Under the pieces are notes generated by a model. The model was given only the letters and a program-made list of their open reading frames with translations, had not been told where the DNA came from and did not search any database. Position numbers and translations under genes: made by a program. A stretch of DNA of 64,000 nt from assembly GCF_016863175.1 (NCBI RefSeq), contig NZ_BOOJ01000028.1, forward strand, positions 25,124 to 89,123. Direction: 5' to 3'. Numbering within the stretch: position 1 is the first letter of the stretch; each line of letters begins with the position of its first letter. Below, piece after piece: positions 17,241 through 25,297 of the stretch. This DNA comes from Paraplanobispora siamensis. GTDB lineage: Bacteria; Actinomycetota; Actinomycetes; Streptosporangiales; Streptosporangiaceae.

Positions 17241-17280
17241 GGCGGTGGCGCCGGTGGTCCGGGAGGGGGCGGCGCGGTCG

Positions 17281-17320
17281 GTCAGCCGGGTGTCCGGGTC
17301 AGCCGGGTGTCCGGGTCAGC
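17281..17320. repeat. 17-bp tandem direct repeat at a gene 3' end
   Basis: GTCAGCCGGGTGTCCGG occurs exactly at 17281 and 17298, and its first six bases recur at 17315. The last partial copy forms the stop codon of the reverse-strand gene ending at 17316. No dyad is evident; likely slippage-generated. Confidence 0.75.
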
Positions 17321-17630
17321 GGGGCATCCGCTCGGTGGTCTCCGCGACCATCTGTGACAGGACCGGTGTGAGCTCCGGGCGCTCGCGGAGCATCTCCTGC
17401 AGGCGGACCCGCCAGACTCCGGCCTCGGAGTAGGCGGCGTCCTCCTGCTGGAGCCGCAGGCGCGTCTCGGCCAGCTTCAGCTGGTACATCTCGCCGAAGT
17501 AGCGGCCGACCATGTCGGTGAGCCACCAGTAGACCTCGGCGTTGGCCGCGGCGACGAAGACTCGCGCGCCGTCCATGGCCACTCGGGGTTGGTGGAGGAC
17601 GCCCATGGCTGGACGGTATTCCTGATCCAC
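17316..17630 (-). CDS. Uncharacterised 104-residue protein
   Basis: A small soluble, mostly helical protein with a central aromatic segment (EVYWWLTDMVGRYFGEMY) and a charged, coiled-coil-like stretch (LAETRLRLQQEDAAYSEAG), ending in ERMPR. No signal peptide or known motif. Codon bias supports coding. GTG 17630 gives the longest form; ATG 17606 (MGVLHQ) is an alternative, and neither has a strong ribosome binding site. It is divergent from the gene at 17731. Function not recognised. Confidence 0.65.
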   Translation of the reverse strand: MDQEYRPAMGVLHQPRVAMDGARVFVAAANAEVYWWLTDMVGRYFGEMYQLKLAETRLRLQQEDAAYSEAGVWRVRLQEMLRERPELTPVLSQMVAETTERMPR

Positions 17631-17730
17631 CCCTGCGGCAAGAGCGTTCCCGCCGCTCCGTGGGACGGGCTGGAACCGTTGTGTCCTCCGGCTTTGGCGC
17701 GGCGGGAGGAGTGGAGCAAGATATCGGCCT

Positions 17731-18447
17731 ATGTCGCGATTTGATGATCTGGCCCGGTACGCGGCGGAGATCGCGCCCGTGATCGACGTCGTCCACGTCG
17801 GCGTCCACGCCGCGAGCCGGCCGCTGGGCCGGGAGCTCGTCGCGCGATGGGACGGGGACCCGGGTCTCGTGATCGACCTGCGGTACGTGCTCCCGGCCCG
17901 CCCGCTGACCCGCGAGGGTCTGGCCGCCGTCTACCGGTACGACCCCGTGGGGGAGGAGGAGATCGCGGAGCAGGTCGGGCGGGGCGTCCTGACCGACGAC
18001 GGCGGCGCGCTGCGCGCCACGGACCGGGCGCTGGCGTTCATCGCGGAGCTGTACGGCGTGCACGCCGCGGCGACCGCCGGGCTGTGGGCGCCGCACGCCG
18101 CCCGGGTGCCGGTCCTGGCCGGCCTCGCCGGCCGCCTCCTGGCCGCCGGTGAGCGCAGCGGCGGCCCCGCGTTCGCCCAGGTCTCCCCGCCCCATGAACC
18201 GGAGGGGACCCCGGCGGGCGTACTGCTGTTCAACCGCCTGGCGGCGCTGCGCCTGCACCGCGCCGACGCCCACGCCGCAGCCTGGAGCGCGGCCGGCCTC
18301 ACCGCCCGGCAGATCGTCACCATGCCGCCGGGCCCCGCCCGCGAAGCGATCGAGGCCGACACCAACCGCCGCGCGGCCGCGCCGTACGAGAGCCTGACCG
18401 CCCCGGAGCGGGAGACCCTCCTGGAGGGTCTGCGCACCCTCATGTGA
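17731..18447 (+). CDS. MarR-like winged-helix-type protein of unknown function (SCO6745-like)
   Basis: The 238-residue soluble protein is Ala/Arg-rich. Its C-terminal half (LRLHRADAHAAAWSAAGLTA, then REAIEADTNRRAAAPYESL) resembles actinomycete SCO6745-type proteins, which carry a degenerate MarR-like winged helix whose ligand is unknown. The N-terminal half is less typical. ATG 17731 follows a GGAGGAG ribosome binding site. It is convergent with the ferritin-like gene. The family call is from remembered pattern and is moderately secure at best. Confidence 0.6.
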   Translation: MSRFDDLARYAAEIAPVIDVVHVGVHAASRPLGRELVARWDGDPGLVIDLRYVLPARPLTREGLAAVYRYDPVGEEEIAEQVGRGVLTDDGGALRATDRALAFIAELYGVHAAATAGLWAPHAARVPVLAGLAGRLLAAGERSGGPAFAQVSPPHEPEGTPAGVLLFNRLAALRLHRADAHAAAWSAAGLTARQIVTMPPGPAREAIEADTNRRAAAPYESLTAPERETLLEGLRTLM

Positions 18448-18474
18448 CGGGCCGGGGAGAGGGGCAGGAAAGAG

Positions 18475-19590
18475 TCAGGACTCGGCGCCCAGGGCGATGG
18501 TCTCGGCGACCTCGGTGTGGCGCTCGGCCTCCTCGACGGCGAAGCGTTCGGCGTCGAGCTTGTCGGCGATGTCCTCGTCCTGCTTCATCAGCGCGTCCAG
18601 GCTCTGGCCGGCCATCTCCAGCACGCCCATGTCGGCGTAGGCCTGCTGCAGGCGGGGGCTCCACAGGCCGATGTCCTTGACGCACGGGACGATGCGGCTG
18701 AACAGCAGCGAGCGGAACAGCCGCAGGTACTCCGACTGGTCCACGGCCTCCATGGCCTGGGCGACCTCGGCCTTGCTCAGGCCGAGGTTCTCCCAGGTCT
18801 CCCGGCCGCGCAGGCGGTCGCGCATCAGGTAGCAGCCCTCGATGACGAAGTCCTCGCGCTCGCGCAGCTCGCTCTCGCTGAGGTTGCGGTAGTAGTCGCG
18901 CAGCGCCATGCGGCCGAAGGCGACGTGGCGGGCCTCGTCCTGCATCACGTAGGCGAGGATCTGCTTGGGCAGCGGCTTGGTGGTGATGTCGCGCATCACG
19001 CCGAAGGCGGCCAGGGCCAGGCCCTCGATGAGCACCTGCATGCCCAGGTAGGGCATGTCCCAGCGGGAGTCGCTCAGGGTGCTGTCCAGCAGCGACTTGA
19101 GGTGCTCGTTGATGGGGTAGGCCAGGCCGACCTTCTCCTGCAGGAAACGGGCGTAGGTCTCGGCGTGCCGGGCCTCGTCCATGGTCTGGGTGGCGGCGTA
19201 GAACTTGGAGTCGAGGTCGGGGACCGACTCGACGATCCGGGCTGAGCAGATCATCGCGCCCTGCTCGCCGTGCAGGAACTGGGAGAACTGCCAGGCCACG
19301 TTGTGCAGGCGGACGTCCCGGCGCTGCTTCTCGTCCATCCGGTCCCACAACGGGGTGCCGTAGATGGCGATGGTGGTGTCGGGGATGCCGAGGATGTCGT
19401 ACGGATCGACCTCGAGGTCCCAGTCGATGCGCTTGACGGAGTCCCACTGCTTGTCCTTGCCCTTCTGGTACAGGGCGAGCATGCGGTCTCTGCCGTCGTC
19501 GTATTCCCAGGTGAAGCGGGCGGCGCCCGCGGCCTCCACGTCCCACGTGGAGAGTCCGGCCGGGATCGTGTACAGGTCGTGCGTCGACAA
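18475..19590 (-). CDS. Ferritin-like diiron protein (R2/AurF-type oxygenase or oxidase)
   Basis: A 371-residue protein with the six-ligand diiron set of R2-like proteins: Glu109 (HGEQGA), Glu139-x-x-His142 (MDEARHAE), Glu189 (LIEGLA), and Glu219-x-x-His222 (QDEARHVA). The spacing fits the four-helix bundle of ribonucleotide reductase R2-like and AurF-like N-oxygenases. The radical-bearing Tyr and the R1-interaction tail of true R2 are not evident, so an oxygenase or oxidase role is more likely. The TTG start at 19590 follows GGAGG by 5 nt. It is divergent from a TetR gene, with two matching operator-like dyads between them. Confidence 0.82.
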   Translation of the reverse strand: MSTHDLYTIPAGLSTWDVEAAGAARFTWEYDDGRDRMLALYQKGKDKQWDSVKRIDWDLEVDPYDILGIPDTTIAIYGTPLWDRMDEKQRRDVRLHNVAWQFSQFLHGEQGAMICSARIVESVPDLDSKFYAATQTMDEARHAETYARFLQEKVGLAYPINEHLKSLLDSTLSDSRWDMPYLGMQVLIEGLALAAFGVMRDITTKPLPKQILAYVMQDEARHVAFGRMALRDYYRNLSESELREREDFVIEGCYLMRDRLRGRETWENLGLSKAEVAQAMEAVDQSEYLRLFRSLLFSRIVPCVKDIGLWSPRLQQAYADMGVLEMAGQSLDALMKQDEDIADKLDAERFAVEEAERHTEVAETIALGAES

Positions 19591-19602
19591 TGCGACCTCC
19601 AG

Positions 19603-19652
19603 GGACGTACACCGTACGTATGTCTGGAGCGTGGCACGTACGGTGTACGTCC
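19603..19652. promoter_or_regulatory. Two inverted TetR-type operator dyads between divergent genes
   Basis: ACGTAC-ACC-GTACGT at 19605-19619 and ACGTAC-GGT-GTACGT at 19636-19650 are each 6-3-6 perfect dyads. Including flanks, 19603-19619 is the exact reverse complement of 19636-19652, so the two sites lie in opposite orientation with centres 31 bp apart (about three helical turns). The layout suits cooperative binding by the TetR dimer encoded at 19680 and control of both promoters. Confidence 0.8.
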
Positions 19653-19679
19653 GTCAATGGGCGGGAGGAGAATGGGGCC

Positions 19680-20321
19680 ATGCCTGTCGAGCCGCTGTCC
19701 CGCCCGCGCATCGTCGCCGCCGCCATCGACCTGATCGAGCGCGAGGGGGCCGACGCGATATCCATGCGCAGGATCGCCGCCGACCTGGGCGTGGGCGTCA
19801 TGTCGCTCTACAACCACGTGCCCAACAAGGCGACGCTGCTGGACGCGGTGGCCGAGACGGTGCTGTCGGGGATCGAGTTCACCGACGACCCCGACGCCGA
19901 CTGGACCGACCGCGTGCGCATGCAGGCGCGGGCGTTCCGGCAGATCGCCCACCACTATCCCCGGTGCACGATGGTGGTGGTCAGCCGCCAGCTCCAGTCG
20001 CCGGCCGGGATGCTGCCGGTCGAGCGGGCGCTCGCCACGCTGCGCAGCGTCGGCTTCGACGGCGAGGAGGCGGTGCGCATCCTGCGGATGTTCATCGCCT
20101 ACATCGTGGGGTCGCTGCTGCGGGAGGTCGGCGTCACCCCCACCTTCGCCCCGGTCCACCACTCCCAGGTGGACATCGAGAAGGTGGACCCGGTGCTGTT
20201 CCCCGAGACCAGGTCCCTGGCGGTGGAGCTGGGCGCCTGCGACCACGAGGCCGAGTTCGAGTTCGGGATGGAGCTTCTCATCCAGGCCATCGCCGGCCGT
20301 CTCGCCGGGCGCGGGAGGTGA
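19680..20321 (+). CDS. TetR-family regulator with TetR_C_1-like C-terminal domain
   Basis: The 213-residue regulator has its helix-turn-helix at ~24-46 (ISMRRIAADLGVGVMSLYNH), the TetR(Tet)-like form. The C-terminal ligand domain follows, with the Asp-rich DPDADWTDRV linker usual in the tetracycline-repressor-like group. GGGAGGAG lies 9 nt before ATG 19680. It should bind the double dyad at 19603-19652 and repress itself and the divergent diiron gene; the inducer would be the diiron enzyme's substrate or a related toxicant. That pairing is inference from layout. Confidence 0.88.
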   Translation: MPVEPLSRPRIVAAAIDLIEREGADAISMRRIAADLGVGVMSLYNHVPNKATLLDAVAETVLSGIEFTDDPDADWTDRVRMQARAFRQIAHHYPRCTMVVVSRQLQSPAGMLPVERALATLRSVGFDGEEAVRILRMFIAYIVGSLLREVGVTPTFAPVHHSQVDIEKVDPVLFPETRSLAVELGACDHEAEFEFGMELLIQAIAGRLAGRGR

Positions 20322-20439
20322 GGTCCCGGGTCCGGCCGCAGACCGGTGGAAGCCGGTGGAAAAGGGTGACGCCCGGGGCTCCCGAAACCCCGGGCGTCGG
20401 CGAGGAGTGTGCCCTTCCCCTGGCAACTCCCCGCGTGGG

Positions 20440-20964
20440 TCAATACCAGTTCCTCGACCGGAAGTGACCCCACGCGCCGCACGGTGACCCGTAGCGGCTC
20501 TTGATGTAGCGCAGACCCCAGTGGATCTGCGTGGCCGGGTTGGACCGCCAGTCCCCGCCGCTGCCGCTCATCTTCGAGCCCGGCAGCGCCTGGGGGATGC
20601 CGTAGGCACCCGAGGAGCGGTTCTGCGCCCGGTGGTTCCAGTTGCTCTCCCTGGTCCAGAGACTGTCCAGGCACTGGAACTGGTTCTGGGACCACGCCCG
20701 GCGGGAGACGAGGCGGAAAGCGATCGCCTTGTTCCTGCCCTTGGCGGTCCTGGCACGTGACCTGGCCCGGGGCTCCGCCCGGGTCGACCACACGCCCCGG
20801 TGGACGTTCCCCGTCGACCGCACGCTCTGGTGAACCGCCTGAGCCGCCCCTTCCCTGGACGGTTCGGCGTTCTCCTCGGCGTGCCCGGTCATCGTCGATC
20901 CGATCACGGTGGACGCGGTGAGCACGGTCACGGCCGTGGCACGGAGAACGCGGTTTCCGTTCAT
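20440..20964 (-). CDS. Secreted lytic transglycosylase-like protein (SLT/RPF-like)
   Basis: A 174-residue protein with a signal peptide (LRATAVTVLTASTVIGSTMTGHA, given here as its extent in residues 7-29 with cleavage near GHA). A basic linker follows, then a lysozyme-like domain: LWTRESNWNHRAQN holds the likely catalytic Glu, followed by SSGAYGIPQALPG and QIHWGLRYI. This is the compact form common in actinomycete cell-wall remodelling enzymes. Three consecutive ATGs (20970, 20967, 20964) exist; ATG 20964 is best placed, 6 nt after GGAAGG. The long 5' region may carry a riboswitch. Its substrate is inferred to be peptidoglycan. Confidence 0.85.
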   Translation of the reverse strand: MNGNRVLRATAVTVLTASTVIGSTMTGHAEENAEPSREGAAQAVHQSVRSTGNVHRGVWSTRAEPRARSRARTAKGRNKAIAFRLVSRRAWSQNQFQCLDSLWTRESNWNHRAQNRSSGAYGIPQALPGSKMSGSGGDWRSNPATQIHWGLRYIKSRYGSPCGAWGHFRSRNWY

Positions 20965-21240
20965 CATCATCCTTCCGTCGGGCCGCGTGCGGGAGGCGGA
21001 CGGGGACGTGAAGATCCCCACCCGCTCGGCGCTCCCTCGCCCGTGGCTCGCACGAGGGGCGCCCGCGTGGTCGGCCGGCATGTTCCGGCACGACGCCGCG
21101 GCGGTGTCTCTAGGCGGTTTCTAGTACGCCGGGGCGGCGCCGGAGGGCGGCTGCGACACGGGAAAGAGAGCTGTTTACCCGATCTTCGAAACCTCCGGGC
21201 GGTTCGGAGGGTGCGGGCTGAACACGGTCCGCGGACCGAG
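20965..21240 (-). promoter_or_regulatory. Long structured leader upstream of the transglycosylase gene, candidate c-di-AMP riboswitch
   Basis: The 427 nt between this gene and the glutathione peroxidase gene contain no convincing ORF. On the reverse strand the part nearest the gene is rich in complementary GC blocks, for example ACGGGCGAGGGAGCGC, GAGCGGGTGGGGATC and GGGTAAACAGCTCTC. Actinomycete cell-wall hydrolase genes are often preceded by ydaO-type (c-di-AMP) riboswitches, and this is where one would lie. I cannot align the consensus with confidence, so this is a candidate only. Confidence 0.3.
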
Positions 21241-21391
21241 GGGGCGGCCGGGTGGAAAAAATCGGCCTGTCATGGGGTTTGAAGCGCGATGCCCCGTCTG
21301 GTCGGGACTCGTCGCGGATGGGGAACGGCGTGCCGCGAGGCGGGGGATGCCCCGCCGATGCGGGTGAAAGGCCGCCGATTACCCTCTGGTC

Positions 21392-21877
21392 ATGAACATT
21401 CGTGACATCCCGGTAGAAACCCTGTCCGGTACCCCCACCACGATCGCCGAACTCGTCGGCGACAAGTCCCTGCTCATCGTGAACGTGGCCTCCAAGTGCG
21501 GTCTCACTCCGCAGTACGCGGGCCTGGTCGACCTCCAGCGGACCTACGGCGAGCGCGGGTTCACCGTCGTCGGCGTGCCGTGCAACCAGTTCATGGGCCA
21601 GGAGCCGGGCACCGCCGAGGAGATCCAGGAGTTCTGCGCGGTGAACTACGGCGTCGACTTCCCGCTGCTGGCCAAGAGCGAGGTCAACGGCGAGGGCAGG
21701 CACCCGCTCTACGCCGAGCTGACCGAGGTCGCCGACGCCGAGGGCGCAGCGGGGGACGTGCAGTGGAACTTCGAGAAGTTCCTGGTCGCCCGCGACGGGC
21801 GGATCCTGGGCCGGTTCCGGCCCGGCGTCGTGCCCGAGGACCCCGCCCTCGTCGAGGCGATCGAGAAGTCCCTCTGA
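21392..21877 (+). CDS. Glutathione peroxidase-family thiol peroxidase
   Basis: A 161-residue enzyme with the complete family set in Cys form: Cys36 (NVASKCGLTPQY), Gln70 (FMGQEPG) and Trp125-Asn126 (VQWNFEKF). No selenocysteine is used. Bacterial Cys-type members reduce hydroperoxides, usually with thioredoxin, not glutathione; actinomycetes lack glutathione, so a thioredoxin or mycothiol-linked donor is expected. It is cytoplasmic, stands alone, and ends 12 nt from the convergent LacI-family gene. Confidence 0.93.
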   Translation: MNIRDIPVETLSGTPTTIAELVGDKSLLIVNVASKCGLTPQYAGLVDLQRTYGERGFTVVGVPCNQFMGQEPGTAEEIQEFCAVNYGVDFPLLAKSEVNGEGRHPLYAELTEVADAEGAAGDVQWNFEKFLVARDGRILGRFRPGVVPEDPALVEAIEKSL

Positions 21878-21889
21878 GTCCCGGCCGGT

Positions 21890-22876
21890 TCACTGAGTGC
21901 GGCGCGGGCCGCAGCTGCCCCTGACGATCAGTTCGGTGGGCAGCAGCGCCCCGCGCGGGCGCCGTCCGCCGGCGCGCAGCACCAGTTCGGCCGCGCGGTA
22001 GCCGATGTCCTGGGCGGGCTCGGCGATCACGGTCAGCGGGGGGGAGCACAGCTCCGCCCAGGGCACGTCGTCGAACATGATCAGCGAGAGGTCCTTGGGC
22101 ACCCGCAGGTCGAGCTCCCTGGCGGCGAGCACGGCGGCCTCGCCCAGCTGGTTGCCCCCGGCGAGCACGGCGGTCAGGTCGGGCCGGTGCTGGAAGAGCC
22201 CGGCCGCCGCCGCGTAGGCGGAGTCGCGGCTGCCCCGCGCGAAGACGATGAGCTCCTCGTCCACCAGCGCGCCCAGCGTCTGCCGGAAGACCGAGACCCG
22301 GCTGTCCTGCCCGGGGCCGCCCAGATAGGCGATGCGCCGGTGGCCCAGCCCCGTCAGATAGTCCACCGCGGTGCGCACGCCCGCCCGGTCGTCGGCGAGG
22401 ACGGCCGGCACATCCTGGCGGCCCGCGGCGAGCCGGTGGGCGAACACGGTGGTCAGCCCGCTGCGCAGGGTCGGCTCCCAGATCTCCCCGTTGCCGGCGG
22501 GCACCGCCACCACCCGGTCGACCCCCTGCTCCAGCAGCACGGCGATCTCCTCGGCCTCGCGCTCGGCGTCGTCGCCGGTGGTGCCCAGGATGACCGGCTC
22601 GCCGGCCGAGCGCGCGCAGGCCAGCACGCCGTCGGCCAGGCGGCCGTAGAAGCTGTCGGTGATGTCGGGCACGAGCAGCCCGATCCCGCCCGAGCGCCGC
22701 TGGCGCAGGTTGCGCCCGAGCGCGCTGGGCCGGTAGTCGAGCTGGGCCGCCACGGTCAGCACCCGTTCCCGCGTCTCCGGGCTGGCCGAGCCGCCCGACA
22801 GCACCCGGGAGACCGTGGCCACTCCGACGCCCGCCGCCTCCGCGACGTCCTTGATGGTGGTCCGGCGCATGTTCAT
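21890..22876 (-). CDS. LacI-family transcriptional regulator
   Basis: The 328-residue regulator opens with the LacI helix-turn-helix and hinge (TTIKDVAEAAGVGVATVSRV, then DYRPSALGRNL) and continues with a type-I sugar-binding domain (GIGLLVPDITDSFYGRLADG). It should bind a 14-16 bp dyad and respond to a sugar. Candidate starts are ATG 22876 and ATG 22870; both lack a clear ribosome binding site. A dyad overlaps the start codon, suggesting autorepression, and a second similar site lies in the divergent msiK promoter. Confidence 0.92.
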   Translation of the reverse strand: MNMRRTTIKDVAEAAGVGVATVSRVLSGGSASPETRERVLTVAAQLDYRPSALGRNLRQRRSGGIGLLVPDITDSFYGRLADGVLACARSAGEPVILGTTGDDAEREAEEIAVLLEQGVDRVVAVPAGNGEIWEPTLRSGLTTVFAHRLAAGRQDVPAVLADDRAGVRTAVDYLTGLGHRRIAYLGGPGQDSRVSVFRQTLGALVDEELIVFARGSRDSAYAAAAGLFQHRPDLTAVLAGGNQLGEAAVLAARELDLRVPKDLSLIMFDDVPWAELCSPPLTVIAEPAQDIGYRAAELVLRAGGRRPRGALLPTELIVRGSCGPRRTQ

Positions 22877-22890
22877 GGAAACGATTCCAT
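22875..22890. promoter_or_regulatory. LacI-type operator overlapping the regulator's own start codon
   Basis: ATGGAAACGATTCCAT is a near-perfect dyad (outer ATGGAA/TTCCAT arms with an ACG-A centre), typical of LacI/GalR-family operators. It covers the reverse-strand start codon of the LacI gene. Confidence 0.7.
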
Positions 22891-22963
22891 CATGGTTTCC
22901 GTGGTGGCGACAGCACGGAGAGGTAACGGCGCCGCAGGTGACAAGCCAAAACTCTCTGGACCC

Positions 22964-23009
22964 TTGACAGCGATGTCCGGTTCAGGTGAGATTCATGAAA
23001 ACGTATCCA
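22964..23009 (+). promoter_or_regulatory. msiK promoter with an operator at the transcription start
   Basis: TTGACA at 22964-22969, a 17-nt spacer and TGAGAT at 22987-22992 form a good housekeeping promoter. TGAAAACGTATCCA at 22996-23009, related to the dyad at 22875, covers the expected +1. This layout implies repression of msiK by the divergent LacI-family regulator. Confidence 0.6.
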
Positions 23010-23053
23010 CATCGGGTGAACGCGGGGTTGGCCCGAAGCGCTAAGGACTGTCC

Positions 23054-24274
23054 ATGGCATCCATCGTTCTCAACAACGTCGACAAGATTTATGCGGGCGG
23101 CGTGAAGGCAGTGAACGGCCTCAACCTTGAGATCAAGGACGGGGAGTTCATGGTGCTGGTCGGTCCGTCCGGTTGCGGTAAGTCCACCGCCCTGCGGATG
23201 ATCGCCGGTCTTGAGGACATCAGCGGCGGCGAGATCCTCATCGGCGAGAAGGTGGTCAACCACCTGCCGCCCAAGGACCGCGACATCGCCATGGTCTTCC
23301 AGAACTACGCGCTCTACCCGCACATGACCGTCGAGGAGAACCTCGCCTTCGGTCTCAAGCTCCGCAAGATGCCCAAGGCGGAGATCTCCAAGCGCGTCGG
23401 CGAGGCCGCCAAGATGCTCGGCCTGGAGCAGTACCTCAAGCGCAAGCCGGCCGCCCTGTCCGGTGGTCAGCGCCAGCGTGTCGCGATGGGCCGCGCCATC
23501 GTGCGTGAGCCGCAGGCCTTCCTCATGGACGAGCCGCTGTCCAACCTCGACGCCAAGCTCCGCGTCTCCATGCGCGCCTCGCTCAACACGATGCACGAGC
23601 GCCTCGGCGTGACCACCGTCTACGTCACGCACGACCAGGTCGAGGCCATGACCCTGGGCGACCGCGTCTGCGTCCTGCGCGACGGTCTGCTCCAGCAGGT
23701 CGACACCCCGCAGAACCTCTTCGACAACCCGGTCAACCTGTTCGTCGCAGGCTTCATGGGCTCCCCGTCGATGAACTTCGTCAACGCCGAGCTGGTCCGC
23801 GGCGAGGGCGGCGCCGCCGTCGCGTTCGCCGGCTACAAGCTGCCGGTGCCGCAGTCGACCTTCAACGACAAGCCCGGTCTCGACCAGTACCTCGGCAAGC
23901 AGGTCATCCTGGGCATCCGCCCCTCCGACTTCGAGGACTCGGTGGCGGCCAACGGCCACGCCGGCGGCTGGGTCCGCCTGCCGGTCCGCGCCGAGGTCAC
24001 CGAGGAGCTGGGCTCCGAGATCAACGTCCTGTTCCTGATCGACGCCCCGCCGGTCCAGCACCAGGACACCGTGGCCGCGGCCGACGCCGGTGACGACGAG
24101 GACGCCACCCTCCCGCTGGTCGGCGACAAGTCGCTGTGGACCGCCCGCGTGAACTCCCGCAGCCACGTCCGCCCCGGCCAGCACATCGAGCTGGTCGTGG
24201 ACACCCACAACCTGCACTTCTTCGACCCGGCCTCCGGCCTGTCGATCGGCCACACCGCGGGCATCCGCGTCTGA
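23054..24274 (+). CDS. msiK: Multiple-sugar ABC transporter ATPase (MsiK/UgpC type)
   Basis: A 406-residue ATPase with Walker [10 protein letters not shown] (~38-46), signature [14 protein letters not shown], Walker [17 protein letters not shown] and a C-terminal TOBE/MalK-like regulatory domain from about residue 240. It is an orphan: no permease or binding protein lies nearby, as for Streptomyces msiK, whose product energises several sugar importers. AAGGA lies 6 nt before ATG 23054. A good promoter with an operator precedes it, divergent from a LacI-family gene. The assignment of MsiK role is by family and orphan context. Confidence 0.9.
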   Translation: MASIVLNNVDKIYAGGVKAVNGLNLEIKDGEFMVLVGPSGCGKSTALRMIAGLEDISGGEILIGEKVVNHLPPKDRDIAMVFQNYALYPHMTVEENLAFGLKLRKMPKAEISKRVGEAAKMLGLEQYLKRKPAALSGGQRQRVAMGRAIVREPQAFLMDEPLSNLDAKLRVSMRASLNTMHERLGVTTVYVTHDQVEAMTLGDRVCVLRDGLLQQVDTPQNLFDNPVNLFVAGFMGSPSMNFVNAELVRGEGGAAVAFAGYKLPVPQSTFNDKPGLDQYLGKQVILGIRPSDFEDSVAANGHAGGWVRLPVRAEVTEELGSEINVLFLIDAPPVQHQDTVAAADAGDDEDATLPLVGDKSLWTARVNSRSHVRPGQHIELVVDTHNLHFFDPASGLSIGHTAGIRV

Positions 24275-24290
24275 CCATCCCCGCAGGGCG

Positions 24291-24333
24291 AACGGGCCCG
24301 CGCCACGACCCCCTCCCGTGGCGCGGGCCCGTT
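24291..24333 (+). terminator. Strong intrinsic terminator after msiK
   Basis: AACGGGCCCGCGCCACG (24291-24307) pairs perfectly over 17 bp with 24317-24333 across a 9-nt loop, 17 nt after the msiK stop. A further set of CCGTACGGCC repeats at 24348-24395 can form a second hairpin before the convergent SDR gene. Confidence 0.85.
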
Positions 24334-24410
24334 CCCGTCCGCGCACGCCGTACGGCCCCGCGGCGAAAGGCCGTACGGCCCGGGCGGGGCCGTACGGCGC
24401 GGCGGGCCGG

Positions 24411-25163
24411 CTACCTGCGCCCGAGGCGGCGCGAGACCTGGCCGGTGAGCTTGCCCGGGACCAGCCTGCCGACCGCGACGATGGCCTTGTAGCGCAGGTC
24501 CGGCACGCTCACCCAGGCGCCGCGCGCCAGGTCGCGCATGGCCTCGGCGACCACCTTGTCGGCCGACAGCCACAGCACGCCGGGGATGCCGGAGACGTCC
24601 ATCGAGGCGCGCTCGTGGAACTCGGTGCGGACGAAGCCGGGGCACAGGGCCATGACCCGCACCCGCTCGCCGGCCAGCTCGGCGGCCGTCGACCGGCTGA
24701 AGTTGACCACCCAGGCCTTGGACGCGCTGTAGGTCCCCCGGGTGAAGAACGCCGCCACCGAGGCCACGTTGATCACTCCTCCCCGGTCGCGCTCCCGCAT
24801 CCCCGGCAGCGCGGCCATCGTCAGGCGCAGCACCGCCTCGCAGTGCAGCTTCAGCATCCGCAGCTCGTCGGCCACGGGGACGTCGAGGAAGGCGCCGCGG
24901 TGGCCGAAGCCCGCGTTGTTGACCAGCAGGTCGACCCCTTCGCGGAGCCGCTGCTCGACCGCCGCGAGGCCGTCCTCGGCGGTCAGGTCGGCGGGGAGCA
25001 CCTCGACCCGCACCCCGTAGCGCAGGCGCAGTTCCTCGGCGGAGACGGCCAGGCGCTTGTCGTCGCGGGCGACCAGGACGAGGGAGAACCCGTCGGCGGC
25101 CAGGCGGCGCGCGAACGCGGCGCCGATGCCGGCGGTCGCGCCAGTGATCAGTGCGGAAGGCAT
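24411..25163 (-). CDS. Short-chain dehydrogenase/reductase (SDR)
   Basis: A 250-residue classical SDR with an N-terminal NADP-type TGATAGIGAAFARRL, NNAG motif (LLVNNAGFGHRG), catalytic Ser in VINVASVAAFF, and YSASK for the Tyr/Lys pair. The C-terminal extension (VVAVGRLVPGKLTGQVSRRL) matches the DltE-like group active on bulky lipophilic or unknown substrates. Cytoplasmic; it stands alone, convergent with msiK. The specific substrate cannot be inferred. Confidence 0.9.
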   Translation of the reverse strand: MPSALITGATAGIGAAFARRLAADGFSLVLVARDDKRLAVSAEELRLRYGVRVEVLPADLTAEDGLAAVEQRLREGVDLLVNNAGFGHRGAFLDVPVADELRMLKLHCEAVLRLTMAALPGMRERDRGGVINVASVAAFFTRGTYSASKAWVVNFSRSTAAELAGERVRVMALCPGFVRTEFHERASMDVSGIPGVLWLSADKVVAEAMRDLARGAWVSVPDLRYKAIVAVGRLVPGKLTGQVSRRLGRR

Positions 25164-25297
25164 GACGGCAGTCTAGGCACCGGGCCTGCGCCCCCGTCCG
25201 GCGGGATCACGACCGCCGGCGGGGGAGTCTTCAGGGAACCTCCACCCTTCCCGCCGGGTAGAGGGATCATCGAGGGTGGAGACCCGGAGGCTGGAGG

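Noticed and set aside
18475..19590. Ribonucleotide reductase small subunit (NrdF/NrdB)
   Set aside because: The diiron ligands fit, but the radical Tyr context and R1-binding C-terminus are not evident, and no nrdE-like gene is adjacent.
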